From: Neoaquamicrobium sediminum
Lineage (GTDB): Bacteria > Pseudomonadota > Alphaproteobacteria > Rhizobiales > Rhizobiaceae
Assembly (NCBI RefSeq): GCF_013240295.1
Contig: NZ_JABETK010000006.1
Coordinates: 124,001-188,000 of the forward strand
Direction: 5' to 3'
DNA length: 64,000 nt
The position numbers and the translations under genes were made by a program. A model generated the notes under the pieces. That model had not been told where the DNA came from. It worked only from the letters and a program-made list of their open reading frames with translations, and made no database searches. This document shows, in pieces, positions 54,094 to 63,485 of this stretch (within the stretch, counting starts at the first letter, position 1; every line of letters begins with the position of its first letter).

Positions 54094-54403
54094 GCCGGCG
54101 CCACAAAACTCGCTCATGTTCTCGCACACAATATTACTCTGCATCATGCGGATGAAATTGTCACTAGGTTGGGCCGGTAGGGCTGCGATTATCCGTTAAC
54201 GATATGCGAAACGCGCCGAAATCGGCTTGTCGCATCGGTGTGAACCAGACGCAAGACACTCCAGCGCCCAGTTCCAGCTGGTCCCAAGAAACCCGAGGGC
54301 CGCATGAAACACCTTCATTTTTAGTATGACAAAAATCGATTTGCCTAATACACGCAAATAGTCACAATTGCCCCGGTTGCAAGTACTCAAAAAGGGGAAC
54401 TCC
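54094..54403. promoter_or_regulatory. Divergent regulatory region between the LysR gene and the transporter operon
   Basis: This AT-richer 310-base stretch separates divergent genes and should contain the LysR binding site and both promoters. I see no single convincing -35/-10 pair or T-N11-A palindrome; TATGAC...TAATAC near 54327-54353 is a weak candidate for the transporter promoter. Confidence 0.5.
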
Positions 54404-55258
54404 ATGAAACTCACTTTCGTCAGCTTTGCTGCCGTGATGTCTTCCGCAGTCGCCCTGACGGCACCGACTTTCGCCGGCGACCTGCCAAAGACCCAGAGCG
54501 TGCGCGACACCGGTAAGCTCTCGATCGCAAATGGGCTTGCCTATGCGCCGTTCGAGTTCGTCGACACGGCAGGGAAGCCGGCCGGGCTTGATATCGAGTT
54601 GGCCGAGGCAAGTGCAAAGGCCCTCGGCGTCGAACTGGATATCACCACCATCCCGTTCTCGTCGCAGATTACCGCCCTGGCTTCAGGACGCGTGTCGATT
54701 GCATGGTCCACGTTTTCTGTAACAGAAGAGCGGTTGAAGCAGGTCGATTTCGTCACGTTTCTGAGTTCCGCCACGGTGTTGATGACAACTGCGGAGAACG
54801 CTGGTCGCTTCAAATCGAAGGACGATCTGTGTGGGGCATCCATCGCCGTTCAGACAGGCTCGATTGCCGATTTCGCTGCCGACAAGCTGAGCGCGGAATG
54901 CGAAGCCGCCGGGAAAGCAAAGATCGAAAAATCGATCTATCCCGAGCAGCAGGACACGATTCAGGCCGTGTCGACCGGGCGGGCTATCGGCCGCTTCGAT
55001 GATTCCACCGCCGCAGGTTATCTTGAAACCGAGAGCAAGGGCAAGTTTGTTGTCGTTCCCGGGTCCTATTTCCCGACGCCTCTCGGACTCGCGGTCGCCA
55101 AAGGTGACAAGGAGACTGCCGAAATGATGCGCGCGACGCTGCAGCAACTCATGGACGACGGCACCTACAAGGGTATCGTCGACAAGTATAACATGAGCAC
55201 ATCGGCGACCGACAAGTCGATCATCATCACCGATCCGTCTCAGATCACGGGTCAGTAA
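54404..55258 (+). CDS. Polar amino acid-type ABC transporter, substrate-binding protein
   Basis: The 284-residue protein has a signal peptide (MKLTFVSFAAVMSSAVALTA, cleavage near TFAG) and the family 3 solute-binding fold: LSIANGLAYAPFEFVDTAGK, PAGLDIELAEASAKALGVEL and IAVQTGSIADFAADKLSAEC. Such proteins bind amino acids or related small molecules in the periplasm. The ATG at 54404 has AAAAAGGGGAA upstream. It is first in an operon with the permease, ATPase and carbamoylase, so the ligand is probably an N-carbamoyl amino acid, hydantoin or amino acid. Confidence 0.9.
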   Translation: MKLTFVSFAAVMSSAVALTAPTFAGDLPKTQSVRDTGKLSIANGLAYAPFEFVDTAGKPAGLDIELAEASAKALGVELDITTIPFSSQITALASGRVSIAWSTFSVTEERLKQVDFVTFLSSATVLMTTAENAGRFKSKDDLCGASIAVQTGSIADFAADKLSAECEAAGKAKIEKSIYPEQQDTIQAVSTGRAIGRFDDSTAAGYLETESKGKFVVVPGSYFPTPLGLAVAKGDKETAEMMRATLQQLMDDGTYKGIVDKYNMSTSATDKSIIITDPSQITGQ

Positions 55259-55345
55259 ACTCTCCCAGTTTGATTGACCCAGCGGGTACACTCTCCCGGC
55301 TTCGGGGCACGGGTGTACCCGCCGTCTAGCTGCTTGGAATCGCAC

Positions 55346-56284
55346 ATGGCCGACAGCGCTTACAAGGCACCCGCGAATGCCACCGATACGACGGCGCTGG
55401 TCGTTGTGCCGCTCAGGCACCCATTTCGGATCGCGGCTATCACAATGGTCGTCATATCGGTCGCTGCAATTCTCTATTCGGTGTTCACCAACAAGGAATT
55501 CCAGTGGCCGATCGTCGGCCATTACATGCTGAATCCAATCATATTGCGCGGACTGGCCACGACGATCACGCTGACCGTTGCTGTAATGATCATAGCGGTG
55601 ATCATCGGAACTATCGCTGCTCTGATGATGCTATCCCCAAGCCGGTTGCTCTCTGTTCCGGCGAGGGTGTTTGTCTGGCTGTTTCGCGGCGCGCCGGCGC
55701 TGGTGCAGCTTATCCTCTGGTATAATCTTTCGATCGTCTTCAAGACGATCACTTTGTGGCTTCCGGGCGTAGGCACGATTTTTTCCGTTCAGACGAACGA
55801 TGTAATGACCCCCATGACGGCCGCAATTGTGGCGCTGTCGCTTCACGAAGCGGGCTACATGGCGGAGATCGTAAGGAGCGGGCTCAATTCTGTGGTTCGC
55901 GGTCAGACGGAAGCCGCTCTCTCACTTGGGATGCGGCCCGCCCTGTCGATTAGACGGATCGTATTACCTCAGGCAATGCGGCTGATCATTCCCCCAACCG
56001 GGAACGAGGCAATCAATCTGCTTAAGACGACCTCCCTCGTGAGCATTATCGCGGTGGGCGATCTTCTCTACTCTGCGCAAGCAATCTACGCGCGTACTTT
56101 TGAGACGCTTCCGCTGCTCATTGTCGTCACCATCTGGTATCTGATCACCGTATCCGTCATGTCATTCGGCCAGTACCACCTCGAGCGGTACTTTTCCAAA
56201 GACGACCGGAAGACGGGACGCGGCCGCTCGCGCGGGATACTTCGCCGGATCTTCTCCTTTCGCCAGAGGGCTGCGGTCGCATGA
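55346..56284 (+). CDS. Polar amino acid-type ABC transporter, permease
   Basis: The 312-residue protein has five or more membrane segments (FRIAAITMVVISVAAILYSV, GLATTITLTVAVMIIAVIIG) and the coupling EAA loop EAGYMAEIVRSGLNSVVRGQ then TEAALSLGM, which binds the ATPase. The N-terminus is long and cytosolic. The ATG at 55346 is chosen; the upstream frame is GC-rich and unlikely. Its stop overlaps the ATPase start as ATGA. Confidence 0.9.
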   Translation: MADSAYKAPANATDTTALVVVPLRHPFRIAAITMVVISVAAILYSVFTNKEFQWPIVGHYMLNPIILRGLATTITLTVAVMIIAVIIGTIAALMMLSPSRLLSVPARVFVWLFRGAPALVQLILWYNLSIVFKTITLWLPGVGTIFSVQTNDVMTPMTAAIVALSLHEAGYMAEIVRSGLNSVVRGQTEAALSLGMRPALSIRRIVLPQAMRLIIPPTGNEAINLLKTTSLVSIIAVGDLLYSAQAIYARTFETLPLLIVVTIWYLITVSVMSFGQYHLERYFSKDDRKTGRGRSRGILRRIFSFRQRAAVA

Positions 56285-57084
56285 CTTCGCGCACGTCACA
56301 CAATGCCCGGTTCGGCGCGCCTGAAAACGCGATGGTCTTCGCCGCCGGTATCCGAAAATCCTACGGACACTTCGAGGTACTCAAAGGCGTCGACCTCGAA
56401 GTGCCTGAGGGAAACGTCGCCTGTATTATCGGCCCATCCGGATCAGGCAAGAGCACATTCCTGCGCTGCATAAACCATCTGGAAGAGATCAACGGCGGTG
56501 TGCTTCTCGTCGATGGCGACTTCGTCGGCTATCGGCTGAACGGCAACAAGCTCTACGAACTGCCTCCAGCAGCGATTTGCGCGCGGCGTGCCGAGATCGG
56601 CATGGTTTTCCAGCAATTCAACCTCTTCCCCCACATGACCGTCATGGGAAACCTGATCGAGGCTCCGGTTCGGGTCCGCGGTGAGCGGCCTGCTGCCGCA
56701 CGAGAGCGCGCCATGACGCTTCTCGAGCGGGTGGGACTGGCACAGAAGCACGATGCCTATCCCAGGAGCCTTTCGGGCGGACAACAGCAGCGCGTTGCAA
56801 TAGCCCGCGCCCTCGCAATGAAGCCCAAGGTGCTTCTCTTTGACGAGCCGACGTCAGCGCTCGATCCGGAGCTCGTTGGAGAGGTGCTGACGGTTATGAA
56901 GGATCTCGCGCAAAGCGGGATGACGATGGTCGTCGTGACTCATGAGATCGGCTTCGCGCGTGAGGTGGCTGACCAGTTGATTTTCATGGATGAAGGCGTG
57001 GTGGTGGAACGCGGTAGTCCGCGCGAGATGATTGCAAGCCCGCAGTCGCGCCGGACCAAAGAATTCCTGGCGCGCGTGCTGTGA
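56281..57084 (+). CDS. Polar amino acid-type ABC transporter, ATPase
   Basis: The 267-residue protein has Walker A IIGPSGSGKST, the signature RSLSGGQQQRVAIARAL, Walker B VLLFDEPTSALDPELV and the switch histidine VVVTHEIGFA. It is of the GlnQ/HisP type, with an EINGG motif after Walker A. It overlaps the permease by four bases, and its last codons overlap the start of the carbamoylase gene. The three proteins form one importer. Confidence 0.95.
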   Translation: MTSRTSHNARFGAPENAMVFAAGIRKSYGHFEVLKGVDLEVPEGNVACIIGPSGSGKSTFLRCINHLEEINGGVLLVDGDFVGYRLNGNKLYELPPAAICARRAEIGMVFQQFNLFPHMTVMGNLIEAPVRVRGERPAAARERAMTLLERVGLAQKHDAYPRSLSGGQQQRVAIARALAMKPKVLLFDEPTSALDPELVGEVLTVMKDLAQSGMTMVVVTHEIGFAREVADQLIFMDEGVVVERGSPREMIASPQSRRTKEFLARVL

Positions 57085-58432
57085 CATCGAGATCCGAACA
57101 GCCCTGCCCGGCTGCTATTGATCGAGGCAGAGCAAGCTTTGACCCTGAGCCGGCGACGCAGATGTCGATGACGCCAGCGAGCGAGGGTGCCACGCTGACC
57201 GATGGATCAAGGCTGTGGTCGACTCTGATGGAGATAGCGAAGATCGGTGCGATCGCGGAGTCAGGCTCCTGCCGGTTATCCCTGTCGGATGGAGACAGGG
57301 ATGCAAGAGACCGGTTCGCCTCCTGGTGCCGCGACGCCGGATGCAGCGTTCAGACCGACAGGTTCGGCAACATGTTTGCCATCCGGCCCGGCCGGCGAGC
57401 AGGCGCTCCCTGTATCCTGATCGGAAGTCATCTCGACACCCAGCCCCACGGAGGCCGTTTCGATGGCATTCTGGGCGTCCTGGCAGGACTAGAAATCGTC
57501 AGGTCATTCAATGACCATGCGATTGAGACCGACGGCCCGATCGTCGTTGTCAACTGGTCCAATGAGGAAGGTGTTCGCTTCAAGCCTGGTCTGACCGGCT
57601 CAAGCGGGTTCGCGGGCACACTGGAAGAGGCCGGGATCACCGGCAGCGATGGATCGGACTTTTTCAGGAGCTGAAGCGCATTGGCTATGCGGGTGCGTTC
57701 GAGCCGGATTTCACGGCGGCAGCCTACTATGAGCTGCATATCGAGCAAGGGCCTGTCCTCGAAACGGCTGGGGTGCCGATCGGCGTCGTGACCAGCATAC
57801 AGGGCGTGCGGTGGTATGCAATCCAGTTGCATGGCCGCGACGCGCACGCGGGGACGACGCCGTCGGGAGCGAGGCGCGACAGCTTCATGGCTGCGGCCCG
57901 CCTCTCTTTGCGGCTTCGCGAAGAAGCACTAACCCTCGACCAAGATCTTCGCTTCACGGTTGGGCGCGTCGAAGTCGAACCCAATTCACAAAATACGATT
58001 CCGGGCCTGACGACCCTCTTCATCGACGTGCGGCATGCCAGCACGCAGGTTCTGGAGCGGTTCGAGCATGTGATGGCGAACGCTGTCTCGGAGGTTGCCT
58101 TGATCGAGGGCACGAGCGGAAAGTTTCGACGGACCATGTCCGTGCCTCCTGTTCTTTTCAATGAGTCGTTACAGGATCGCCTCATGGCAGGCGCACGGAC
58201 AATTGGTGTCGAACCAATCCGCCTCCCCAGCGGTGCCATGCACGATGCGAGCAGCCTCGCGGCCGGAATTCCGTCGGCAATGATCTTCGTGCAATCGCGT
58301 GATGGGATCAGCCACAATCCGGACGAATGGTCTGAACCGGCCCATGTGGCGGCGGCCTGTGAAGCTCTCGCGCAGGCGATCGTTTCCCAGGCTTGTACTG
58401 CCACTAATGTAGCAGATGCAGCGCATGACTAG
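57081..58432 (+). CDS. M20-type N-carbamoyl-L-amino acid hydrolase (hydantoin cluster), apparent frameshift
   Basis: The protein has the M20/carbamoylase metal ligands: LIGSHLDTQPHGGRFDGILG, VNWSNEEGVRF and IEQGPVLE, with GRDAHAGTTPSGARRDSFMA and the dimerisation domain. This family hydrolyses N-carbamoyl amino acids or ureido acids, releasing ammonia and carbon dioxide. The frame is lost after SDFFRS near 57662 and resumes with FQELKRIGYAGAFEPDFTAA; one extra T in the run at 57660-57664 joins them. The GTG at 57081 overlaps the ATPase stop; the ATGs at 57162 and 57168 are better protein starts, since the family begins near DGSRLWSTLMEIAKIG. Confidence 0.88.
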
Positions 58433-58543
58433 CCGATACGCCAGGCTCACTCCTCTCGTGGCTCCGGGAGGCCGCCCGCACAAGGATGACGCTCGCTCGG
58501 CGCGAGGAAGCTCTCGGTAAACGATCTGGCACGGAGGTTCGAA

Positions 58544-60002
58544 ATGCTCACAGTCGTCAAGAATGGAACACTGGTCACTGCGGATCGAACCTGGGAAGCT
58601 GACATCCTTATCGACGGCGAGAAGATTGCCGCCGTCGGGCCGGACCTCAGAGGCGAGAGGGTGATTGACGCCGAGGGAGCATTTGTCATCCCTGGCGGTA
58701 TCGATCCACATACGCATCTTGAGATGCCATTCATGGGAACGACGACAGCCGAAACCTTCGAGAGCGGCACGGCGCGGCTGCCTCCGGCGGGACGACGATG
58801 ATTGTCGATTTCGTTCTCCCGGGTGCCGACGGCTCCTTGGTGAATGCTGTGAAGGACTGGCATCGCAAGGCCGATGGCAAGATTTGCATCGATGTCGGCT
58901 GGCATGTCGCGGTGACTGGCTGGAGCGAGCAGATCTGGCGCGAGATGGCCGAGGTCGTGAAGATGGGGGTGAACACTTTCAAGCACTTCATGGCCTACAA
59001 GGGCGCGCTGATGGTCGAGGACGACGAGATGTACGCGTCGTTCTCGCGCTGCGCCGAACTCGGCGCGCTGCCGCTGGTGCACGCCGAGAACGGCGACATT
59101 ATCGATGAACTGCAGAAGAAATTCATGGCCGCTGGGCAGATCGGCCCGGAAGGACATGCCCATTCCCGCCCGCCCGAAGTCGAGGGCGAGGCAGCGAATC
59201 GGGCGATCATGATCGCCGATGCCGCGGGCGTCCCGCTCTATGTCGTTCATGTCTCCTGCGAGGAAGCACACGAGGCGATCCGGCGTGCCCGTCAGAAGGG
59301 CATGCGCGTCTATGGCGAGCCGCTGGTCCAGCACCTGACGCTGGACGAGAGTGAATATTTCAACAGCGACTGGGATCATGCGGCGCGGCGCGTCATGAGC
59401 CCGCCTTTTCGCGACAAAAAGCATCAAGACAGCCTATGGGCGGGACTGTCGTCCGGCAGCTTACAGGTCGTAGCAACTGATCACTGCGCGTTCACAACAG
59501 CGCAGAAGCGGATGGGCCTGAAGGGCTTCCCGTCGATACCCAACGGCACCGGCGGGCTTGAGGACCGGCTCTCTGTGCTGTGGACGCGCGGTGTTGAGAC
59601 AGGCCGACTGACAAAAGAAGAGTTCGTCGCCGTCACGTCGACCAATATCGCGAAGATCCTCAACATATACCCGCGCAAAGGTGCTTTGGTACCGGGCGCC
59701 GATGCCGACATCGTTGTGTGGGATCCCAAGCTGCCGAAAACGATCCGCGCGGCGGAGCAAATGTCGATCATCGATTACAATGTGTTCGAAGGCTTCGAGG
59801 TCTCGGCGCAGGCCCGGTACACGCTGTCGCGCGGCAAGGCGGTGTGGTCGCACGGGCGCAATGCAAGACCAAGCGCCGGACATGGCATCTATGTGCCGCG
59901 CCCCGCCTTCCCGTCCGCGAACCGCGCGCTGTCGGTGTGGAAGGATCTGAACTCCCCCGTTTCATCAGGCGCGACCCGCAAAATATTCCGAGCGGCGTCT
60001 AA
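58544..60002 (+). CDS. hydA: Dihydropyrimidinase / hydantoinase, two apparent frameshifts
   Basis: The cyclic amidohydrolase motifs are present: GGIDPHTHLEMPF (HxH metal ligands), NTFKHFMAYKGALM with the carboxylated lysine, HAENGDI, VVHVSCEEAH and ATDHCAF. The enzyme opens dihydropyrimidine or hydantoin rings to N-carbamoyl amino acids. The first 80 residues and the body are in different frames: one extra G near 58773 restores TAAAASGGTTMIVDF. A second break in the C run at 59954-59958 separates the end; corrected, it reads NSPRFIRRDPQNIPSGV with a stop at 60002, in place of a 32-residue unlike tail. The site GGAGG stands upstream. Confidence 0.9.
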
Positions 60003-60198
60003 GACTCGCCGGACGGAGATCAGGGCAGAGCCTGCCCTTCTTTGGCAATGCATCAGGGCAGCGGCAGGTGTGCGAGCCTCCGCGACCAATGCCGGGTAGT
60101 CCGCCCGGGCGCCATTTGCGAGGGGGCGGGTTTCCTCCTCGCAGGCCGGGCCGGCCGGGATTGATTGGTCAGTCATTCTGAAAAGGGGAGAAGGCAGG

Positions 60199-61562
60199 AT
60201 GGGCATACTCGGTGATCTGCGCAGCCTGATCGGCGAAGATCTGGTACTCGATCCGGAAAGCCTGGGAACGCGTGCAGCGGGTATCGGCCGGCCCGAAAAG
60301 ATGGTTGCAGCGGCTATGGCCCGGCCCAAGACCACCGAGCAGGTGTCGGCAATTCTCCGGTGGTGCAACAGCAACGGTGTGAAGGTTGTTCCTTACGGGG
60401 GCAACAGTGGCCTCGTCCGCGGAACGCTGTCTCGTGCCGACGATGTCGTGTTGTCACTCGAACTGATGAACCGCATCGAAAACATAGATGGAGCGCAGCG
60501 CTCGGCGCTCGTCCAGGCTGGTGTTGTCCTGCAGCATTTGAATGATGCGGTTTCAGAGCATGGTCTCATTTTTCCGCTGGACCTGGGAGGACGTGGCAGC
60601 GCGACGGTTGGCGGTAACGCCTCAACCAACGCGGGAGGCAACCGTGTCATCCGGTTCGGCATGATGCGGGATATGACACTTGGGGTAGAGGCCGTTCTCG
60701 CGGACGGCACAATCGTCTCCTCTCTTCGGCCCTTTATCAAGAACAACACGGGATACGACCTGAAGCACCTCTTCATCGGCTCGGAAGGAACGCTTGGCGT
60801 GATCACCCGGCTCATGTTGAGGCTTCGCGAAAGGCCCGCCGAAAGCAACGTTGCCTTTGTGGCAAGCGATTCCTTCGCCGGTATGGTCGGCATGCTCCGC
60901 CACATGGACCGGGCGCTCGGCGGGACACTGTCGGCGTTCGAAGTGATGTGGAATTCATTCTACCGGCTCGTCACGTCGCCCCCCGCCATCGGACGCCCGC
61001 CCCTGTCCCAGGATTATCCGTTTTATATGCTCATTGAGGCCCTGGGCGCGGGGACCGATCAGTTCAACGCCGCGCTTGAGGGTGCGCTGGGCCTTGAGCT
61101 GATCAACGACGCTGTCATTGCGCAATCGCAAACCGAATGCACTGGCTTGTGGTCGCTTCGCGATGACATGAGCCAGCTGAATCGGCACGGGGTGCACATC
61201 ACGTTCGACATCTCTTTGCCTGCTGCAGATATGGAGCGCTACACGCAGGAGGTGGCGCAGGAACTGCCGGACCTTATAGGGGACCACCAGCTCTATATTT
61301 TTGGACACCTGGGAGATGGAAATCTACATGTGGTCGTCGGGGTCTCGCTTGGTGTGTATCCGGAGGCAAAGGCGAAAGTCGAGCAGCTCGTCTATGGCAA
61401 GCTCAAGGCGATCGGCGGCTCTGTCTCGGCAGAGCACGGCATCGGGCTCGACAAAAATCGTGGCTTCCCATTAGCCGGAGCGAAGCGGAAATCGCACTGA
61501 TGCGGGCGATTAAGCAGGCTCTGGATCCGATGGCAACACTCAATCCTGGAAAAATCCTTTAG
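60199..61562 (+). CDS. FAD-linked oxidase of the GlcD/D-2-hydroxyacid dehydrogenase family, apparent frameshift
   Basis: An FAD-binding PCMH domain (VVPYGGNSGLVRGTLSRADD, PLDLGGRGSATVGGNASTNA, YDLKHLFIGSEGTLGVITRL) is followed by a cap domain ending YIFGHLGDGNLHVVVGV and SAEHGIGLDK. These enzymes oxidise 2-hydroxyacids to 2-oxoacids. The frame runs off at LAGAKRKSH (61500), and the expected end ISRSEAEIALMRAIKQALDP to GKIL and a stop at 61562 needs one extra C at 61467-61469. A ribosome-binding site GGGGAGAAGG precedes the ATG. The true substrate is unknown; in this context a 2-hydroxyacid from the catabolic pathway is likely. Confidence 0.87.
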
Positions 61563-61699
61563 CACTGGTCGGCAGCATAGCCGGCCGATGAATGTACGCC
61601 GCGCGAAAGATGCCTCATCATGGATGACGGCTGTTGCGGAGGTCACTGTCGCGGAGGTCATCGTGCCCGGCCTCCATCGTGAAGCGGTTGAGCAGGATT

Positions 61700-62573
61700 T
61701 TACAGCCCAACAACGAAGCTGAATTCGCCAAGCACGCCAAACCGGGCTGTTACGGTACTGCCGCCCAGCAGTTGCGTTACACCTGTTGTCGTGCCGCTCA
61801 GTACGACGTCGCCCGCGCGCAGGAACTCGCCGTGCGATGCTACCGCATTTGCCAGCCAGACGATTGAACGCAGTGGGTCGCCGAGGACGGCCGCGCCTGC
61901 ACCGCTTGCAACGGGGAGAGAATCGACCAGCAGACTGGTTTCCACGGCTGCGAGCTTGTCGCGAAAAGTTCGATCGATTTCTTGTCCTAGCACGAATGCG
62001 CCATGGGCGACGTTGTCGGCCACCGAGGACGGACCATCGCAGTCTCGCCAGTTCGTGATCCGTCCGTCTGCAATCTCTACGGCGAGAACAATTGATTCAA
62101 TTGCGTCTGTGATCCGGCGAGCACTGAGAGGGCGGGTTCGAGCGTCGAGGTCTGCTCCGATGCGAAAGGCAAATTCAACCTCAAGGCAGGGATCAATGAA
62201 GTCGTTCAGAGTAAGTTTGTCGCCCGCCTGGAAGGCCCAACGGCTTAACAGCCGACCATAGACAGGCTCCGTGATCCCGCGGCGCATCTGAGATAAGGGG
62301 TTGGTGGATCCGACCTTCCAACCGATGGGCTCGAGTCCGAGTTTCTCGATCGTGCGCCGCTGCACGGCATAGGCCTGATCGAGGACGCCGGCCCCGGGCC
62401 ATTGGGCGACGGGAATTTGTGTTCGGCTGCGCATCGCCTCGATGAGAGCGTCCGAAATCTGTTCTCTCAGCGGGGCAAGATTTTTCGGCAGCTGCGGAAC
62501 TCCAACAGAACGTCTGATGACGGCGGCGGCAGGACCCGGGCGTGTGAGCCGAAAGCCCCGCCACCTTCGCCAT
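61700..62573 (-). CDS. 2-oxopent-4-enoate hydratase-like protein (FAH superfamily), apparent frameshift near the start
   Basis: The protein has IGWKVGSTNPLSQMRRGITE, VYGRLLSRWAFQAGDKLTLN, CLEVEFAFRIGADLDA and LAVEIADGRITNWRDCD, typical of 2-keto-4-pentenoate hydratase/oxaloacetate decarboxylase-like enzymes, and ends SGTTTGVTQLLGGSTVTARF, which holds metal ligands. The main frame has no start codon upstream of 62434. An ATG at 62573 immediately after the neighbouring gene stop is in another frame; removing one G near 62530 joins them as MAKVAGLSAHTPGPAAAVIR. This suggests operon coupling with the carbon-nitrogen hydrolase. Confidence 0.75.
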
Positions 62574-62575
62574 GT

Positions 62576-63478
62576 TCAGATTTTGGTCAGGGCGCCGTAC
62601 AGGTCGGGCCGGCGATCGCGCCACCAGGGAAGGCTGGTTCTGGCAACACGAACCGCATCGAGATCAATCTCGGAGACGAGCAGCTGCGCGTTTTCATTGT
62701 CGCCGATCGCGAGGATTTCCGCCCCGACTGGCGAAATAATCATGCTCTGACCGAGATGCATCCTGCCATGCTCGTCCCCGGCACGGTTGATGGCAACGAC
62801 GTATGCGCCATTCTCGTAGGCCCGGGCACGCATCGGAAGATCCCACGTGTTGTCACGAAGTTTCGTCTCACCATAGGAAGCGGCGCAAATCGGCATGAAG
62901 AGGATTTCCGCGCCTTTCGCAGCAAGGACGCGGGAGCCCTCGGGAAATTTCCGGTCATAACAGATCTGGATGCCGATCTTTGCTCCTTTCACGTCAAAGA
63001 CATTGAGATCGTCACCGGGCGTAAAGTAGAACTTCTCATAGGAGCCTGTACCGCCCTTCAGCTGGCTGGGGAAGATCGCCGGGATATGGATCTTGCGGTA
63101 GATGCCGACGAGCGATCCGCGTTCGTCGATGACAGCTGTTGAGTTGTAGAAGCGGCCATTGTTCTTCTCACCAAAGGGCAGAACAAGAGCCATGTTGTGC
63201 TTTTTCGCGGCATCAAGCAACGGCTTGAGCCGTGCGTCGGACAGGTCGAGAAACCATTTCGCGAAGTCAGATTCCAGCCTGTTCGGGAAAAACGGCGTAA
63301 GGAACAACTCGCAGAAGCCGATGATGTCGACACCTTTTGCGCCGGCTTCTTCGACGAGTGTTAGCGCCTTCTCAATCTCTGCGCCGATGTCATCCGATAG
63401 GACGGGGCCGGTTTGCGCAGCGGCCACAGTTAGGGTTCTAGACACTTCGTTCTCCAGTTCAGATACGTGATGATGCAC
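62576..63478 (-). CDS. Carbon-nitrogen hydrolase (N-carbamoyl amino acid or ureidopropionate amidohydrolase type)
   Basis: The nitrilase catalytic triad is visible: GFCELFLTPFFP (E57), GIYRKIHIPAIFP (K129) and GIQICYDRKFPEG (C173). The protein has 300 residues and resembles N-carbamoyl-D-amino acid hydrolase and beta-ureidopropionase. It would free ammonia and carbon dioxide from ring-opened hydantoin or dihydropyrimidine products. With the M20 carbamoylase this gives the cluster two unrelated enzymes for the same type of bond, perhaps with opposite stereochemistry. It starts with GTG, and its leader is the 3' side of the permease gene. It is leftward, opposite to the hydantoinase. Confidence 0.85.
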   Translation of the reverse strand: MHHHVSELENEVSRTLTVAAAQTGPVLSDDIGAEIEKALTLVEEAGAKGVDIIGFCELFLTPFFPNRLESDFAKWFLDLSDARLKPLLDAAKKHNMALVLPFGEKNNGRFYNSTAVIDERGSLVGIYRKIHIPAIFPSQLKGGTGSYEKFYFTPGDDLNVFDVKGAKIGIQICYDRKFPEGSRVLAAKGAEILFMPICAASYGETKLRDNTWDLPMRARAYENGAYVVAINRAGDEHGRMHLGQSMIISPVGAEILAIGDNENAQLLVSEIDLDAVRVARTSLPWWRDRRPDLYGALTKI

Positions 63479-63485
63479 GGTGGGG

